DNA from: Hyphomicrobiales bacterium
GTDB lineage: Bacteria; Pseudomonadota; Alphaproteobacteria; Rhizobiales; HXMU1428-3
DNA: 64,000 nt
Assembly (NCBI GenBank): GCA_021775425.1
Contig: JAJFHX010000047.1
Location: forward strand, 103,991-167,990
Direction of reading: 5' to 3'
The notes beneath the pieces were generated by a model. That model was not told where the DNA came from. It did not search any database and saw nothing but the letters and a program-made list of their open reading frames with translations. This document shows positions 52,994 through 64,000 of this stretch, piece by piece. Numbering within the stretch: position 1 is the stretch's first letter; every line of letters begins with the position of its first letter. Position numbers and translations under genes: made by a program.

Positions 52994-55210
52994 TTAAGTG
53001 TAAAAGCTTTGATTGCTTGATGATGCTTTCTTTAATATTTCTGGCGGTGCGAAGCGTTCACCATGCTGGTGGCTCAGAGTTTCACAATCATCCAGAAATG
53101 CCTTTGCGCCGATGGTGTCTATGTATGAGATCGGCCCGCCAGACCAGGGTGCAAAGCCCCAGCCCATAATAGCGCCGACATCTGCTTCTCTTACGTCAGT
53201 CACCACATCATCTTCAATGGCGCGAAGCGCTTCAAGCGCCTGAATGGTGAGGAAGCGTTTTTTTAATTGTTCGACATCGGGTTGTTTTTCAGAGACCGGG
53301 AACAGTTCTGAAAGGCCGGGCCAGAGTTTTTTTCGGCCATCTTTCGGGTAATCATAAAATCCGCTAGCGGATTTGCGTCCGAGGCGGCCCAGCTCCAGAA
53401 CCATTTTATCAAGATTTTCTTCTGCCGGGTTTGGTTTGTATTTTTCGCCCATAGCGGCTTTGGTGGTGTTGCGAATTTTGAGGCCAAGATCAAGGGCGGT
53501 TTCGTCAGCAAGGGATAGTGGCCCAACCGGCATGCCGATCATCTTAGCGGCATTTTCTATTAGTGCCGGTTTTACGCCTTCTGCCAACATGAAATGGCTT
53601 TCTTCGACATATCTCAACACACAGCGATTGGCATAAAAGAACCGCGCGTCATTTACAAGGATTGGTGTTTTTTTGATCTGGCGGACAAAGTCATAGGCTT
53701 TGGCAATGGCTTCGTCGCCTGTTTTATTGCCTTTGATGATTTCAACCAGCGGCATTTTTTCCACCGGTGAGAAAAAATGGATGCCGATATATTGTTCTGG
53801 CCGTATTGAATTTTCTGCCAGAGCTGATATCGGAATGGTTGATGTGTTGGTTGCGAAAATGGTTGTTTCACCAATGTGCGCTTCAGCGTTTTCAGTGACT
53901 GATTTTTTAATGGCCGGGTCTTCAAATACGGCTTCAACAATCAGATCGACGTCTTTCAAGGCGCTATAATCTGAGGTGGTTGTAATGCGGGCGAGTGTTT
54001 TTTCAGCCTGATCCATGGTGAGGCGCCCTTTTTCAACACGCTTCATCAGGTCTTTTTCAGCATGCGCTTTTGCTTTCGCGGCAGCTTCATCCGTTTGGTC
54101 TATCACCACGACCTCAATACCGGCACCGGCTGAGATGTTGGCAATGCCAGCCCCCATAAAGCCACCGCCTCCTAATACGCCAAGCTTTTTGACGGGTTGA
54201 GGCTCAACTGTTTCCGGTCGTCTTGCGCCTTTTTCAAGGGCTTGCTTGCTGATGAAGAATGTGCGGGACATATTGCGCGCTTGCGGGCCACACATGAGTT
54301 TGGTGAAATATCGCACTTCGATTTTAAGTGCGGCATCCATAGGCACCTGCATCCCTTCATAGACAGCAGACAATATGGCTTTTTGCGATTCATAAAGACC
54401 ATATGTTAATTTGCGGACCATAGCGGACGCGCCCATGAAAATCGGGAATCCTGCCGCGCTATAGACATCGCCGCCTGGCAGTTTAAAGCCTTTCTGATCC
54501 CAGGGGGCTTCAAAAGACCCGGTGATTTTTTTGTCACCCGTAGCTCTGGTCGCTCTTAACTGGTCGCCTTCTTCAAGGTGTTTCATAATCCAGGCTTTTG
54601 CTATCTCTATTTCTTTTCCGGGCTCGCAGGTTTCATGAATAAGCCCTGATTTGAGTGCTTTTTGCGGGGAGATTAAGCGTCCTTCCAGAATAATCGGCGC
54701 GGCGGCCATAACACCAACGAGACGGACAACGCGCTGCGTGCCCCCCCAGCCGGGCATGATGCCGAGTTTACTTTCCGGCAGGCCGAGTTTGATTTTGTCA
54801 TCATTTGCGACAACACGATAATGAGTAGCGAGTGCCGCTTCAAAACCGCCACCAAGCGCAAGACCGCTAAGAGCTGAGGCGACCGGTTTGCCGCATTTTT
54901 CAAGTTTTCGAAAAGCTGTTTGCACGCGGTAGACTTTATCGAACACATGTTTCGCGGCTTCCACTTTTGGCAGGGTGCTGACCTTCGCTGCCATGGCTTC
55001 AATCATTTTAATGTCAGCACCAGCAATGAATTCCGGTTTTGCCGAAGTTATCAGGATGCCCCGCACGTTTTCGTCATCACAAAGCTGATCAATCAGCTCG
55101 ATATATTGTTCAGTGCTGGCTTCTGAAAAGACATTCATGGATTGCTCCTGCATGTCCCAGGTGATGGTTGCGATGCCGTTTTCATCTATTGCTGAGGTCA
55201 GGTTCTGCAT
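52994..55210 (-). CDS. fadJ: fatty-oxidation multifunctional enzyme (enoyl-CoA hydratase / 3-hydroxyacyl-CoA dehydrogenase)
   Basis: A 738-residue fusion. The N-terminal crotonase domain has the oxyanion motif KPVASALSGLALGGGFEAALA and the catalytic Glu region LGLPESKLGIMPGWGGTQR. The C-terminal dehydrogenase has the NAD motif LGVLGGGGFMGAGIANISA and FFSPVEKMPLVEIIKG with the catalytic His in GIHFFSPVE. It carries out steps two and three of beta-oxidation with the thiolase encoded upstream. Whether it is functionally FadB or FadJ cannot be told. Confidence 0.92.
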   Translation of the reverse strand: MQNLTSAIDENGIATITWDMQEQSMNVFSEASTEQYIELIDQLCDDENVRGILITSAKPEFIAGADIKMIEAMAAKVSTLPKVEAAKHVFDKVYRVQTAFRKLEKCGKPVASALSGLALGGGFEAALATHYRVVANDDKIKLGLPESKLGIMPGWGGTQRVVRLVGVMAAAPIILEGRLISPQKALKSGLIHETCEPGKEIEIAKAWIMKHLEEGDQLRATRATGDKKITGSFEAPWDQKGFKLPGGDVYSAAGFPIFMGASAMVRKLTYGLYESQKAILSAVYEGMQVPMDAALKIEVRYFTKLMCGPQARNMSRTFFISKQALEKGARRPETVEPQPVKKLGVLGGGGFMGAGIANISAGAGIEVVVIDQTDEAAAKAKAHAEKDLMKRVEKGRLTMDQAEKTLARITTTSDYSALKDVDLIVEAVFEDPAIKKSVTENAEAHIGETTIFATNTSTIPISALAENSIRPEQYIGIHFFSPVEKMPLVEIIKGNKTGDEAIAKAYDFVRQIKKTPILVNDARFFYANRCVLRYVEESHFMLAEGVKPALIENAAKMIGMPVGPLSLADETALDLGLKIRNTTKAAMGEKYKPNPAEENLDKMVLELGRLGRKSASGFYDYPKDGRKKLWPGLSELFPVSEKQPDVEQLKKRFLTIQALEALRAIEDDVVTDVREADVGAIMGWGFAPWSGGPISYIDTIGAKAFLDDCETLSHQHGERFAPPEILKKASSSNQSFYT

Positions 55211-55237
55211 AATTCTTCCCTGTATTTTTATCTATGA

Positions 55238-56446
55238 TTAAACGCGTTCAATAATCGTGGCGCAGCCCATGCCGGCACCAATACAAAGGGTGACGAGGGC
55301 TGTGTTCTGATCGCGTCGTTCAAGTTCATCCAGAACGGTGCCAAGGATCATGGCTCCGGTTGCGCCCAATGGGTGCCCCATAGCGATCGCTCCACCACAG
55401 ACATTTATATTTTCATGGGGGATATCAAAGGCCTGCATATATCGAAGGACGACGCTTGCAAAGGCTTCGTTTAATTCAAACAAATCAATATCGCTGATTT
55501 CCATGCCCGCTTTTGCCAATAGTTTTTCTGTTACATCAACAGGGCCTGTCAACATCAGAGCCGGTTCTGAACCGATGGCGGCAAAGGCTTTAATTTTTGC
55601 TCTTGGGGTGAGATTGAAATCGTCTGCTGCCTTTTTCGAGCCAAGCAGAATCCCGGCTGCACCATCAACAATGCCGGAAGAATTACCTGCATGGTGAACA
55701 TGGTCGACTTCTTCTAGCTCGGGGTGTGCCTGAATGCCGACACTATCAAAGCCATATTCAATGCCCATCATGGCAAAAGCAGGTTTGAGGCTGGCCATGG
55801 CCTGCATGTCACTATTGGGGCGGATGGTTTCATCGTGATTTAAAATTTCGAGCCCGTTGACGTCTGTGACAGGGACGACTGAATTTTTAAAACGGTTTTC
55901 CTGCCAGGACTGGGCTGCTCGTTTATGACTTTCAACAGCGTATTGATCACACTCGGTTCTTGAAAAGCCGTATTTGCTGGCAATCAAATCTGCTGAGACC
56001 CCTTGAGGCATAAAATATGAAGGGAAGGCCACAAGTGGATCAACAGGCCAGGCGCCGCCGTCTGATGAAATCGGAATGCGGGACATGGCTTCTACACCAC
56101 CAGCGATAACAAGATCTGAGGCTCCAGCGGCGATCTGGCCTGCGGCCACATTGACGGCTTCAAGACCAGACGCACAAAATCTGTTGATCTGAAGGCCCGG
56201 AGTTTTGTTGCTATATCCAGAACTGAAGACGGCGCTTCTTGCGATATCCATGCCCTGCTCTTTTACCGGACTGACGCAACCAAGCACCACATCATCAACC
56301 TTTTCCGTATCCAGATTGTTGCGGTCTCTTAACGATTTCAGAACGGTTGATGCGAGCGCGACGGCTGTCACTTCATGTAATGCGCCATCTTGCTTGCCTT
56401 TGCCGCGCGGTGTTCTGACTGCATCAAGGATATAGGCGTCTGCCAT
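55238..56446 (-). CDS. fadA: acetyl-CoA C-acyltransferase (thiolase)
   Basis: A 402-residue thiolase. Nucleophile Cys in NRFCASGLEAVNVAAGQI, the His in NVCGGAIAMGHPLGATG, and the second Cys in VTLCIGAGMGCATII are all visible. It cleaves 3-oxoacyl-CoA in the last step of beta-oxidation. It is the first gene of the fadA-fadB-fadD row, 27 bp before fadB/J; CGGAGGAG precedes the ATG. Confidence 0.93.
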   Translation of the reverse strand: MADAYILDAVRTPRGKGKQDGALHEVTAVALASTVLKSLRDRNNLDTEKVDDVVLGCVSPVKEQGMDIARSAVFSSGYSNKTPGLQINRFCASGLEAVNVAAGQIAAGASDLVIAGGVEAMSRIPISSDGGAWPVDPLVAFPSYFMPQGVSADLIASKYGFSRTECDQYAVESHKRAAQSWQENRFKNSVVPVTDVNGLEILNHDETIRPNSDMQAMASLKPAFAMMGIEYGFDSVGIQAHPELEEVDHVHHAGNSSGIVDGAAGILLGSKKAADDFNLTPRAKIKAFAAIGSEPALMLTGPVDVTEKLLAKAGMEISDIDLFELNEAFASVVLRYMQAFDIPHENINVCGGAIAMGHPLGATGAMILGTVLDELERRDQNTALVTLCIGAGMGCATIIERV

Positions 56447-56735
56447 GGTTTGCTCCTCCGGAGATCATTTTGAATAGATGATAAGTTCGTTTTTTCAGGG
56501 TGCTGTCTTAGCTGTACCCGGTTCATATTGTGTCTGGTTTTTCTCGAGCACCGTTTTGCTTCTCACTTAGATTTCATGCCAACGATTGCATGCCAACTGA
56601 TGCTGGCAAATCGAGATGAGCAATCTGAGAGAGGGCTATTGCGCTGCTGAGCTAAAATTCAGAAATCGGGCAAGGTTGCTCACCCGGTTTCTGTATTCGT
56701 TTTGCTTTCAAATTTAGCCCTTGGTGGGCTGGAAA
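56447..56735. other. intergenic region before fadA
   Basis: Holds the promoter of fadA. GAAAT-CGGG (about 56661-56670) pairs with CCCG-GTTTC (about 56681-56690), a possible weak terminator for the neighbouring small gene. No copy of the TTKACGT operator seen elsewhere in the cluster was found here. Confidence 0.4.
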
Positions 56736-57104
56736 TTATTTAATCCGTTTCCAGCTTTCGTTTTTGCAAATGAGACCACCCAGAACGCAGCCATCAAGTG
56801 AGAGACTGCTTGAGCCCATTTTCACATAGCCAGTATAGACCTGGCCGTCTTCAGTTGAAGTGAGGCTGCCTTTCCATTTGTTCGGGCCAGTTTTTTTAGC
56901 GCCGCACATGATGACTTTGCCGATGTTTTTCTTTTTGGCTGATTTGACAATTTTTAAACCCAGGCCGCCACTGCACGTGAAAGATCGAATGTGAGCGTTG
57001 GTTTTTGAGCGCAGCCAGACGCCATCTGAGCCAGCTGCGGTTGCTGTCATTGTGGTGCTGAAGAGCACCGCGAAAAGTGAAATAAGAGAAAGAAGTGTTT
57101 TCAT
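56736..57104 (-). CDS. secreted DUF2147 protein
   Basis: A 122-residue protein with signal peptide MKTLLSLISLFAVLFSTTMT and a DUF2147-like domain: GVWLRSKTNAHIRSFTC, KVIMCG, DGQVYTGYVKMGSSSL and the C-terminal GCVLGGLICKNESWKRI. Function unknown. A TTGACGTTAACGTAAA site lies about 175 bp upstream, so it may belong to the regulon of the neighbouring MerR protein. Confidence 0.82.
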   Translation of the reverse strand: MKTLLSLISLFAVLFSTTMTATAAGSDGVWLRSKTNAHIRSFTCSGGLGLKIVKSAKKKNIGKVIMCGAKKTGPNKWKGSLTSTEDGQVYTGYVKMGSSSLSLDGCVLGGLICKNESWKRIK

Positions 57105-57276
57105 GTAAGCTTTCCTTTTTTATTTTCGACAAAAGATCGCTTGCAAGCTTTGATGCTTTTAAGCGGGCTTTTGTTTTCGCAGTAGAATAATTCTGAAACC
57201 TCCCACTCTTCTGACCAAAATCAGAAGGATGCTTTTCAGAGCTGCGTATTGTTAATGCAAGGAAAGATACACTAGA

Positions 57277-57292
57277 TTGACGTTAACGTAAA
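57277..57292. promoter_or_regulatory. operator-like site TTGACGTTAACGTAAA
   Basis: One of three related 16-bp sites in the fad cluster. It lies between the MerR stop (57317) and the DUF2147 gene (57104) on the minus strand, so it would control the latter. Confidence 0.6.
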
Positions 57293-57316
57293 GGGAATAG
57301 TTAATTTTATGTAAGG

Positions 57317-57745
57317 TTATTTTTTATTGCGTTTATTGTCTTTCTCGACAACCGCTTTCATCTCTTTCAGTTCGATGACTGTGATTTCAATTTCTTGTTT
57401 TTTTTGTTCGAGCATGGTGACTGCGTCATTGATTTTATTGATTAAATACTCGTTTTGTTTGCTGTTGTTTTTGCTTTTGGTGCTATACAGCTCTAGATAT
57501 TCGCTCACTTCATCTAGTGAAAAACCAAGGCGTTTGCCACGCAGCGCCAGAATAAGGCGGACTTTGTCACGCCTTTTAAAAATCCTAGTGTTGCCTTTTC
57601 TTTCAGGGTTGACGATGCCCTTTTCTTCATAAAAACGGATGGTTCTGGTTGAAACACCGAGTTCACGGGCCAGCTCACCAATTTCGAATGTGGTTTCTGC
57701 TTCTTTTTTGGTTTCAGGACTGGTCATTATTTTTACAATGTTCAT
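57317..57745 (-). CDS. MerR-family regulator (LiuR-like)
   Basis: A MerR regulator of about 142 residues. DNA-binding domain: TFEIGELARELGVSTRTIRFYEE, KGIVNPERKGNTRIFKRRD; dimer helix with NKINDAVTMLEQKKQEIEI. MerR proteins of the LiuR type repress acyl-CoA degradation genes in proteobacteria and bind TTnACGTnAACGT-like sites, matching the motifs nearby. Start uncertain: ATG at 57745 or 57727; the open frame continues upstream without a convincing ribosome site. Confidence 0.8.
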   Translation of the reverse strand: MNIVKIMTSPETKKEAETTFEIGELARELGVSTRTIRFYEEKGIVNPERKGNTRIFKRRDKVRLILALRGKRLGFSLDEVSEYLELYSTKSKNNSKQNEYLINKINDAVTMLEQKKQEIEITVIELKEMKAVVEKDNKRNKK

Positions 57746-57925
57746 CTTGTTCAACCGTTTTACCATATTTTCTAATCTTTGAAAATCGCCGCCATCATAG
57801 AGGAGATGGCCTTCATAACACAATAACCTCCACCGATTTGAATAACTTATGCACTTATTCTCTTTAGCCTCACTATTCAATTGCCTCAAATTTAGTCATT
57901 TGAATATCGTTCAACGGAAATAAAA

Positions 57926-57957
57926 ACCCGCCCTTTCCATTTTCGAAAAGAGCGGGT
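57926..57957 (-). terminator. terminator after fadE
   Basis: On the minus strand ACCCGCTCTTTTC pairs imperfectly with GAAAATGGAAAGGGCGGGT and is followed by TTTTTATTT. It lies about 95 nt after the stop at 58052. Confidence 0.75.
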
Positions 57958-58051
57958 CAATTTTGTCAGTCTTGCGTCAGACAACTCAGCTTGTGAATTC
58001 GTTCATTTTGATCCTTTTGTTTCATGCTGTTACCTCCATCATCATTCGCAT

Positions 58052-60583
58052 TCAGGCGACTTTGCTTGTCATGGGTTGTTTCAGAATTGAGACATCAGTT
58101 GAAGGTATTTGTCTTTTGATTTCTTCGGCATCGAAATGATCAACTGAAATTGCTTCACTGACAAGTTGATCATATTCTCGCAGTTGATCCGCTTCCTTTT
58201 CAGAGAGGACTTGCTTTTCAACGGCCTCTTTCAACCAATCATTGCCATGAAAACGGCGGACTGTTCCTTTTCTCACTGCCCGATCCAGTTTTTTCTCTAA
58301 TTGCTCAACTTCAATGGACATTTTCATGGTGAGGTCAAGCAGACCAACCGGGTGCGATCGTGAGAGTGATCTGTAGAGATGCCTTGTGAGATTATCGCGC
58401 AACTCACCCGGAATGAGAACAGAGCGTGCAATTTTCCTACCCTTAACGTCAGTTGCTGGATTTGCTCTAGCACCAAAGGGAAAGATCAACAAACTAAGCA
58501 ACGGCCTTACAGATTTAACCGGGAAGTTTTGAATGACACCTTTTATGGCCACTTGAAAACGATAAAGCGCATTGGTTATGGCATGATCCAGAACTTTGCG
58601 GTCGCATTCAGGGGCTCCATCATCCTCATACCGTTTCAGCATGCATGAAATCAGGTATAATTCACTTAGTGCATCTGCCAGACGGCCGGTGATTTGCTGT
58701 TGTACCTTCAGACCGCCACCAAGTAGCCCGACGGTCATATCAGCGATAAGGGCGAAGTTTTTACAGTTTCTGGCCAGTTGTTTATACCAGCCTTTTGTGC
58801 CGGCGATATCTTTTGGAGCACTCGCAAAGCACCCACCAGTCAGATTATGCAACAGAGCGCCGGCCATGTTTGAACTGATAAAGCCAAGATGGTTCATTAA
58901 GACTTTGTCAAACTGTTTCAGCCCTTGTTTCCGGTCCGGATTTTCGACCGCTTTGATTTCATCATAAAGGAACGGATGACTACGCAGCGCACCTTGCGCA
59001 AAAACTATCAAGGTTCTTGTCAGGATGTTCGCTCCTTCAACGGTGATGGAAACGGGAAGCGCTGAGTAAGCGCCGATGAGATAGTTTTTAGGTCCATCGC
59101 AAATGGCGCGGCCTCCATGGATGTCCATGGCATCGTTTACTGATTTGCGCATCCACTCGGTTGATTGATATTTTAACAAGGCCGATATGACAGCCGGTTT
59201 GTCCCCGGCGACGACCATAGAAGCGGTGACAGCTCTGGCTGCTTCGGTTATATATGCGGCTTCTGCCATTCGGGCCAAAGGCTCTTCAATGCCCTGCATA
59301 TGACCGATCGGGATGCCGAATTGTTTTCTGATGCGGGCATAAGCGGTGGTTACGCGCAACAATTGTTTGGTGGCCGAGGCACTTGATGCGGGAAGGGAAA
59401 TGGCGCGCCCGACTGCAAGGCAGCTCATTAACATGCGCCAGCCCTGACCCACTCTTTCTTTGCCGCCAATGACCCAGTCAATGGGTATGAAAACATCTTC
59501 GCCCCAGTTCGGCCCGTTTGGAAAGGCACAGCCTGCAGGCTGGTGCCGTCTGCCGATTTCAACGCCTTCATGATTTGCCGGGATCAACGCGCAGGTAATG
59601 CCGAGGTCTTCATTGTCTCCCAATAAATGATCCGGGTCGAACGCTCTGAAGGCAAGACCAAGCAATGTTGCTTTCGGCCCCAGCGATATGTAACGCTTTT
59701 CCCATGATATGCGAATACCTAAGGTTTCAATGCCGTTATATTGCTGGCAGCAGACAATGCCGATATCGCGCATAGTGGCCGCGTCTGAGCCGGAAGTCGG
59801 GCCGGTCAGGGCAAAACACGGGACGTCATTGCCAGTTGCCAGACTTTCAAGATATTGCCGTTTTTGTTGCTCGGTTCCGAATTTTTCTATCAGCTCACCT
59901 GGGCCTAATGAATTTGGCACCATGACGCAGACGCCTACATCAGGTGAGCAGGCTGAAACCTTGCCAACAATGAGGGACTGGGCCTGCGCTGAAAACCCAA
60001 GACCGCCATGCTGCTTTGATATCAACATGCCAAAGAAGCCTTTTTCACGGATAAAATTCCAGATATGTTCGGGGATGTCATTCAGGCCCTGGCGAATTTC
60101 CCAGTCTTTGAGCATGGCGCAGAGTTCATTTGTCGGTCCATCGAGAAAGGCCTGCTCTTCTTCGGTCAATTTCATTTTCGGGACAGAGCGCAGTTTATCC
60201 CAATCAGGTTTGCCGCTGAATAATTCGGCGTCCCAGCCGGTTGTTCCGGCATCAAGTGCTTCCTGTTCGGTTTCTGATATTTTTGGCAGGATGCTGCTAA
60301 TCAGAGTAAAAACCGGCCCGGTGAAGATCCTCTTTCTTATCAATGGGGTGGAAAGCGCACCAAAGATGAGTGCCGGGAGCCATAAGGCAATATCAACGAT
60401 ACCAAAATTATTCCAATAATTCTCAATAGCCACTACCGTGTTACCCGGCAGTTGATAGAGGCCGGATTGATAAATGAATGTGACCAGCAGTGTTACAACG
60501 AACCAGATCCATAATGGCGCCCGCTTAACAAGCAGGAACACAAAGGTGAATAGTGTTATGACAATTAAACCTGAAAGGGACAT
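58052..60583 (-). CDS. fadE: acyl-CoA dehydrogenase, FadE type
   Basis: An 843-residue enzyme for the first beta-oxidation step. It has the long FadE layout: N-terminal membrane helices (LIVITLFTFVFLLVKRAPLWIWFVVTLLV, seen in part), then the acyl-CoA dehydrogenase core with KHGGLGFSAQAQSLIV-like QHGGLGFSAQAQS, CFALTGPTSGSDAA, the flavin-binding IRKQFGIPIGHMQGIEEPLARMAE and IHGGRAICDGPKNYL, and a C-terminal extension. A TTTACGTAAACGTTAA operator lies about 90 bp upstream. Confidence 0.92.
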   Translation of the reverse strand: MSLSGLIVITLFTFVFLLVKRAPLWIWFVVTLLVTFIYQSGLYQLPGNTVVAIENYWNNFGIVDIALWLPALIFGALSTPLIRKRIFTGPVFTLISSILPKISETEQEALDAGTTGWDAELFSGKPDWDKLRSVPKMKLTEEEQAFLDGPTNELCAMLKDWEIRQGLNDIPEHIWNFIREKGFFGMLISKQHGGLGFSAQAQSLIVGKVSACSPDVGVCVMVPNSLGPGELIEKFGTEQQKRQYLESLATGNDVPCFALTGPTSGSDAATMRDIGIVCCQQYNGIETLGIRISWEKRYISLGPKATLLGLAFRAFDPDHLLGDNEDLGITCALIPANHEGVEIGRRHQPAGCAFPNGPNWGEDVFIPIDWVIGGKERVGQGWRMLMSCLAVGRAISLPASSASATKQLLRVTTAYARIRKQFGIPIGHMQGIEEPLARMAEAAYITEAARAVTASMVVAGDKPAVISALLKYQSTEWMRKSVNDAMDIHGGRAICDGPKNYLIGAYSALPVSITVEGANILTRTLIVFAQGALRSHPFLYDEIKAVENPDRKQGLKQFDKVLMNHLGFISSNMAGALLHNLTGGCFASAPKDIAGTKGWYKQLARNCKNFALIADMTVGLLGGGLKVQQQITGRLADALSELYLISCMLKRYEDDGAPECDRKVLDHAITNALYRFQVAIKGVIQNFPVKSVRPLLSLLIFPFGARANPATDVKGRKIARSVLIPGELRDNLTRHLYRSLSRSHPVGLLDLTMKMSIEVEQLEKKLDRAVRKGTVRRFHGNDWLKEAVEKQVLSEKEADQLREYDQLVSEAISVDHFDAEEIKRQIPSTDVSILKQPMTSKVA

Positions 60584-60674
60584 GACTTCCTCGCGCTCTG
60601 TTTCATAAAAGGGCCTAAAGTCTGTGTTGCATTCCGAAAGACCCGATTGACAAATGGTTTTTATTTATATTACC

Positions 60675-60690
60675 TTTACGTAAACGTTAA
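60675..60690. promoter_or_regulatory. operator-like site TTTACGTAAACGTTAA
   Basis: It lies between divergent fadE and fadH (60584-60908), where one bound regulator could control both genes. Confidence 0.65.
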
Positions 60691-60899
60691 TCATTGTCAA
60701 GTTTCTATTCCGTGGGTGTACACTTGAAATCATGGCTTCGTTCATTTAATGCGCCACTTTCCTGAATTTAGTTTTTTCGTCAGTCTATTCAGATTGCCCA
60801 TGCAGGAATTTTTTTTTGAGATATGATGATTTTGATTTGAACGGTTGTCGTCACCTCGTTTATTTTTCATGAACGCAATTCAATGACCGGAACTTTTAA

Positions 60900-62948
<2,049 letters not shown>

Positions 62949-63271
62949 TCTGACCCTGAATAAGCTTGCCCTTATGACATAAACTGTGGATTATCTTCAG
63001 TTAGTAATAAGAACTGAATTACAACATATTAGAGCTTTATTCTCATAAACATTGTTCAGAAACCCTGTGTCTTTAATGCCACTTTTATTTGAAATGCGGC
63101 CAATCTTCTCACTAAAGATAAAATAAGTATAGACAAGCTTAGCTGATTCGCGCGTACTAGTTTACGTTAACGTTAGCGACATAGCTTCTGGTAAAAAAAC
63201 TATAGATCAACAATACAGCCAGATTGATTTGCAGTCGCTGATAAGTAGTACAAACAGGGTTGGGATTTTTT
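62949..63271. other. intergenic region upstream of fadL
   Basis: AT-rich stretch carrying the operator at 63161-63176 about 95 bp before the fadL start. No gene or terminator was recognised. Confidence 0.5.
63161..63176. promoter_or_regulatory. operator-like site TTTACGTTAACGTTAG
   Basis: The third copy of the site shared with 57277 and 60675. It overlaps the expected promoter of the FadL-type porin gene. Confidence 0.65.
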
Positions 63272-64000
63272 ATGAGTAATTTTTCAAAACAAATTTTAAT
63301 GGGTGTGAGCGCGTTAGCACTACTGAGCGGCAGCGTCAGTGTGGCCTTTACCACGAGTGCCCAGGCTGGTGGTTTTTCTATTCGAGAGCAATCAACTTCA
63401 GGGCTTGGTTCTGCTTTCGCGGGCAATGCGGTTGGAAGCGATCTTTCAAGTATTTACTGGAACTCAGCCGGGGTGGCTTCGGCTGGTGTTGGCGTGACAA
63501 CGGAAAGCCATGCTTCTGTTCTTTTTCCTGATGCTGAGATTGAATCAAACGGCACACTGCCCGGTCTGCTTGGTATCATCCCGACAAATTCAACTGAGAT
63601 TGGCAAAAATGCTTTTGTGCCGGCCAGCTATGGTGCGTTTCGCATCAATGACAAGCTGACAATTGGCTATGGTTTTAACGCACCGTTCGGCCTTGCTTCT
63701 GAAGCCGATGACAATGTCTATACTGGGCAATATGATTTTCGTGAAGCGTCTTTAAAGACCTATAACTTTAACCCGGTTATTGGTTACCAGATTTCTGACA
63801 GCCTCTCGATAGGTGTTGGTTTGCAGGTGCAATATACCGACCTTAATCTGAAACAGGCAGTTGTTACCGGTCAGGCTCCTGGGGATCCGAGTGCCAATGT
63901 GAATGTGGATGACTGGGGCTATGGTTTCACGGCGGGTCTGATGTTTAAACCAATGACCGGCACGACGATTGGTGTTGGTTATCGCTCACGGGTGAAGAAC
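63272..64000 (+). CDS. fadL: FadL/OmpP1-type outer-membrane fatty-acid porin, 5-prime part
   Basis: The first 243 codons are in the window; the gene runs off the right edge. Signal peptide ILMGVSALALLSGSVSVAF, cleavage near SAQA, then the FadL N-terminus AGGFSIREQSTSGLGSAFAGNAVG and DLSSIYWNSAGVA, followed by beta-barrel strands (YGAFRINDKLTIGYGFNAPFG, FNPVIGYQISDSLSIGVGLQ). It brings long-chain fatty acids across the outer membrane for the Fad enzymes encoded upstream. Confidence 0.92.
   Translation, partial: MSNFSKQILMGVSALALLSGSVSVAFTTSAQAGGFSIREQSTSGLGSAFAGNAVGSDLSSIYWNSAGVASAGVGVTTESHASVLFPDAEIESNGTLPGLLGIIPTNSTEIGKNAFVPASYGAFRINDKLTIGYGFNAPFGLASEADDNVYTGQYDFREASLKTYNFNPVIGYQISDSLSIGVGLQVQYTDLNLKQAVVTGQAPGDPSANVNVDDWGYGFTAGLMFKPMTGTTIGVGYRSRVKN

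Overview
The window reads as a chromosomal segment of an alphaproteobacterium, most likely Hyphomicrobiales-like, with moderate GC. The signs are a PhyR-NepR-EcfG general stress locus with GGAAC-N16-CGTT promoters, an SOS box of the alphaproteobacterial GTTC-N7-GTTC type, an aapJQMP amino-acid transporter, an Anbu operon, HWE-type kinases and DUF1127/DUF6471 proteins. No rRNA or tRNA gene was seen. Genus cannot be fixed from the sequence.

Layout. 0-7.7 kb: an Mg-transporter-like gene running off the left edge, a polysaccharide deacetylase, an SOS-controlled Y-family DNA polymerase coupled to a small CxxC protein, a PQ-loop membrane protein, and a two-component pair whose NtrC-type regulator lacks the GAFTGA loop. 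7.73-12.06 kb: a complete 4.3-kb IS1595-family transposon with 25-bp perfect terminal inverted repeats and an 8-bp target duplication. Besides its transposase it carries five cargo genes: a cytosolic plus four-TM protein pair that resembles phage lambda RexA/RexB, a DUF6471 regulator, a KilA-N protein, and a coiled-coil/winged-helix protein whose start overlaps a 28-bp palindrome. 12.1-17.7 kb: pirin, then a molybdenum hydroxylase operon (2Fe-2S subunit, Tat-exported Moco subunit, XdhC, MocA-like). 17.7-21.7 kb: the Anbu proteasome-like operon. 22-24.8 kb: type III glutamine synthetase with a long, strongly structured upstream region. 24.9-30.5 kb: LysR, DUF1127 and the aap ABC transporter.

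30.8-34 kb: YtoQ, a secreted KRP-repeat protein, and a secreted HExxH protein whose leader holds five 40-bp hairpin repeats. 34.1-44.7 kb: a general-stress island with phyR, nepR, ecfG, an HWE kinase with a single-domain receiver, dps, CsbD, two DUF1328 proteins, two PRC-barrel proteins, ExoD and two c-type cytochromes; several genes have recognisable EcfG promoters. 44.7-51.2 kb: a transketolase-like E1 enzyme with a divergent Lrp-type regulator, a dienelactone hydrolase and secreted/haem proteins. 51.2-64 kb: a fatty-acid degradation cluster (fadD, fadB/J, fadA, MerR regulator, fadE, fadH, fadL). Three near-identical 16-bp operator-like sites around TTKACGTWAACGTWA link parts of it.

The most novel-looking item is the transposon with its RexAB-like cargo. 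Next are the structured RNA-like region at 24.5-24.8 kb, the repeat leader at 33.7-33.9 kb, and the shared operators of the fad cluster.
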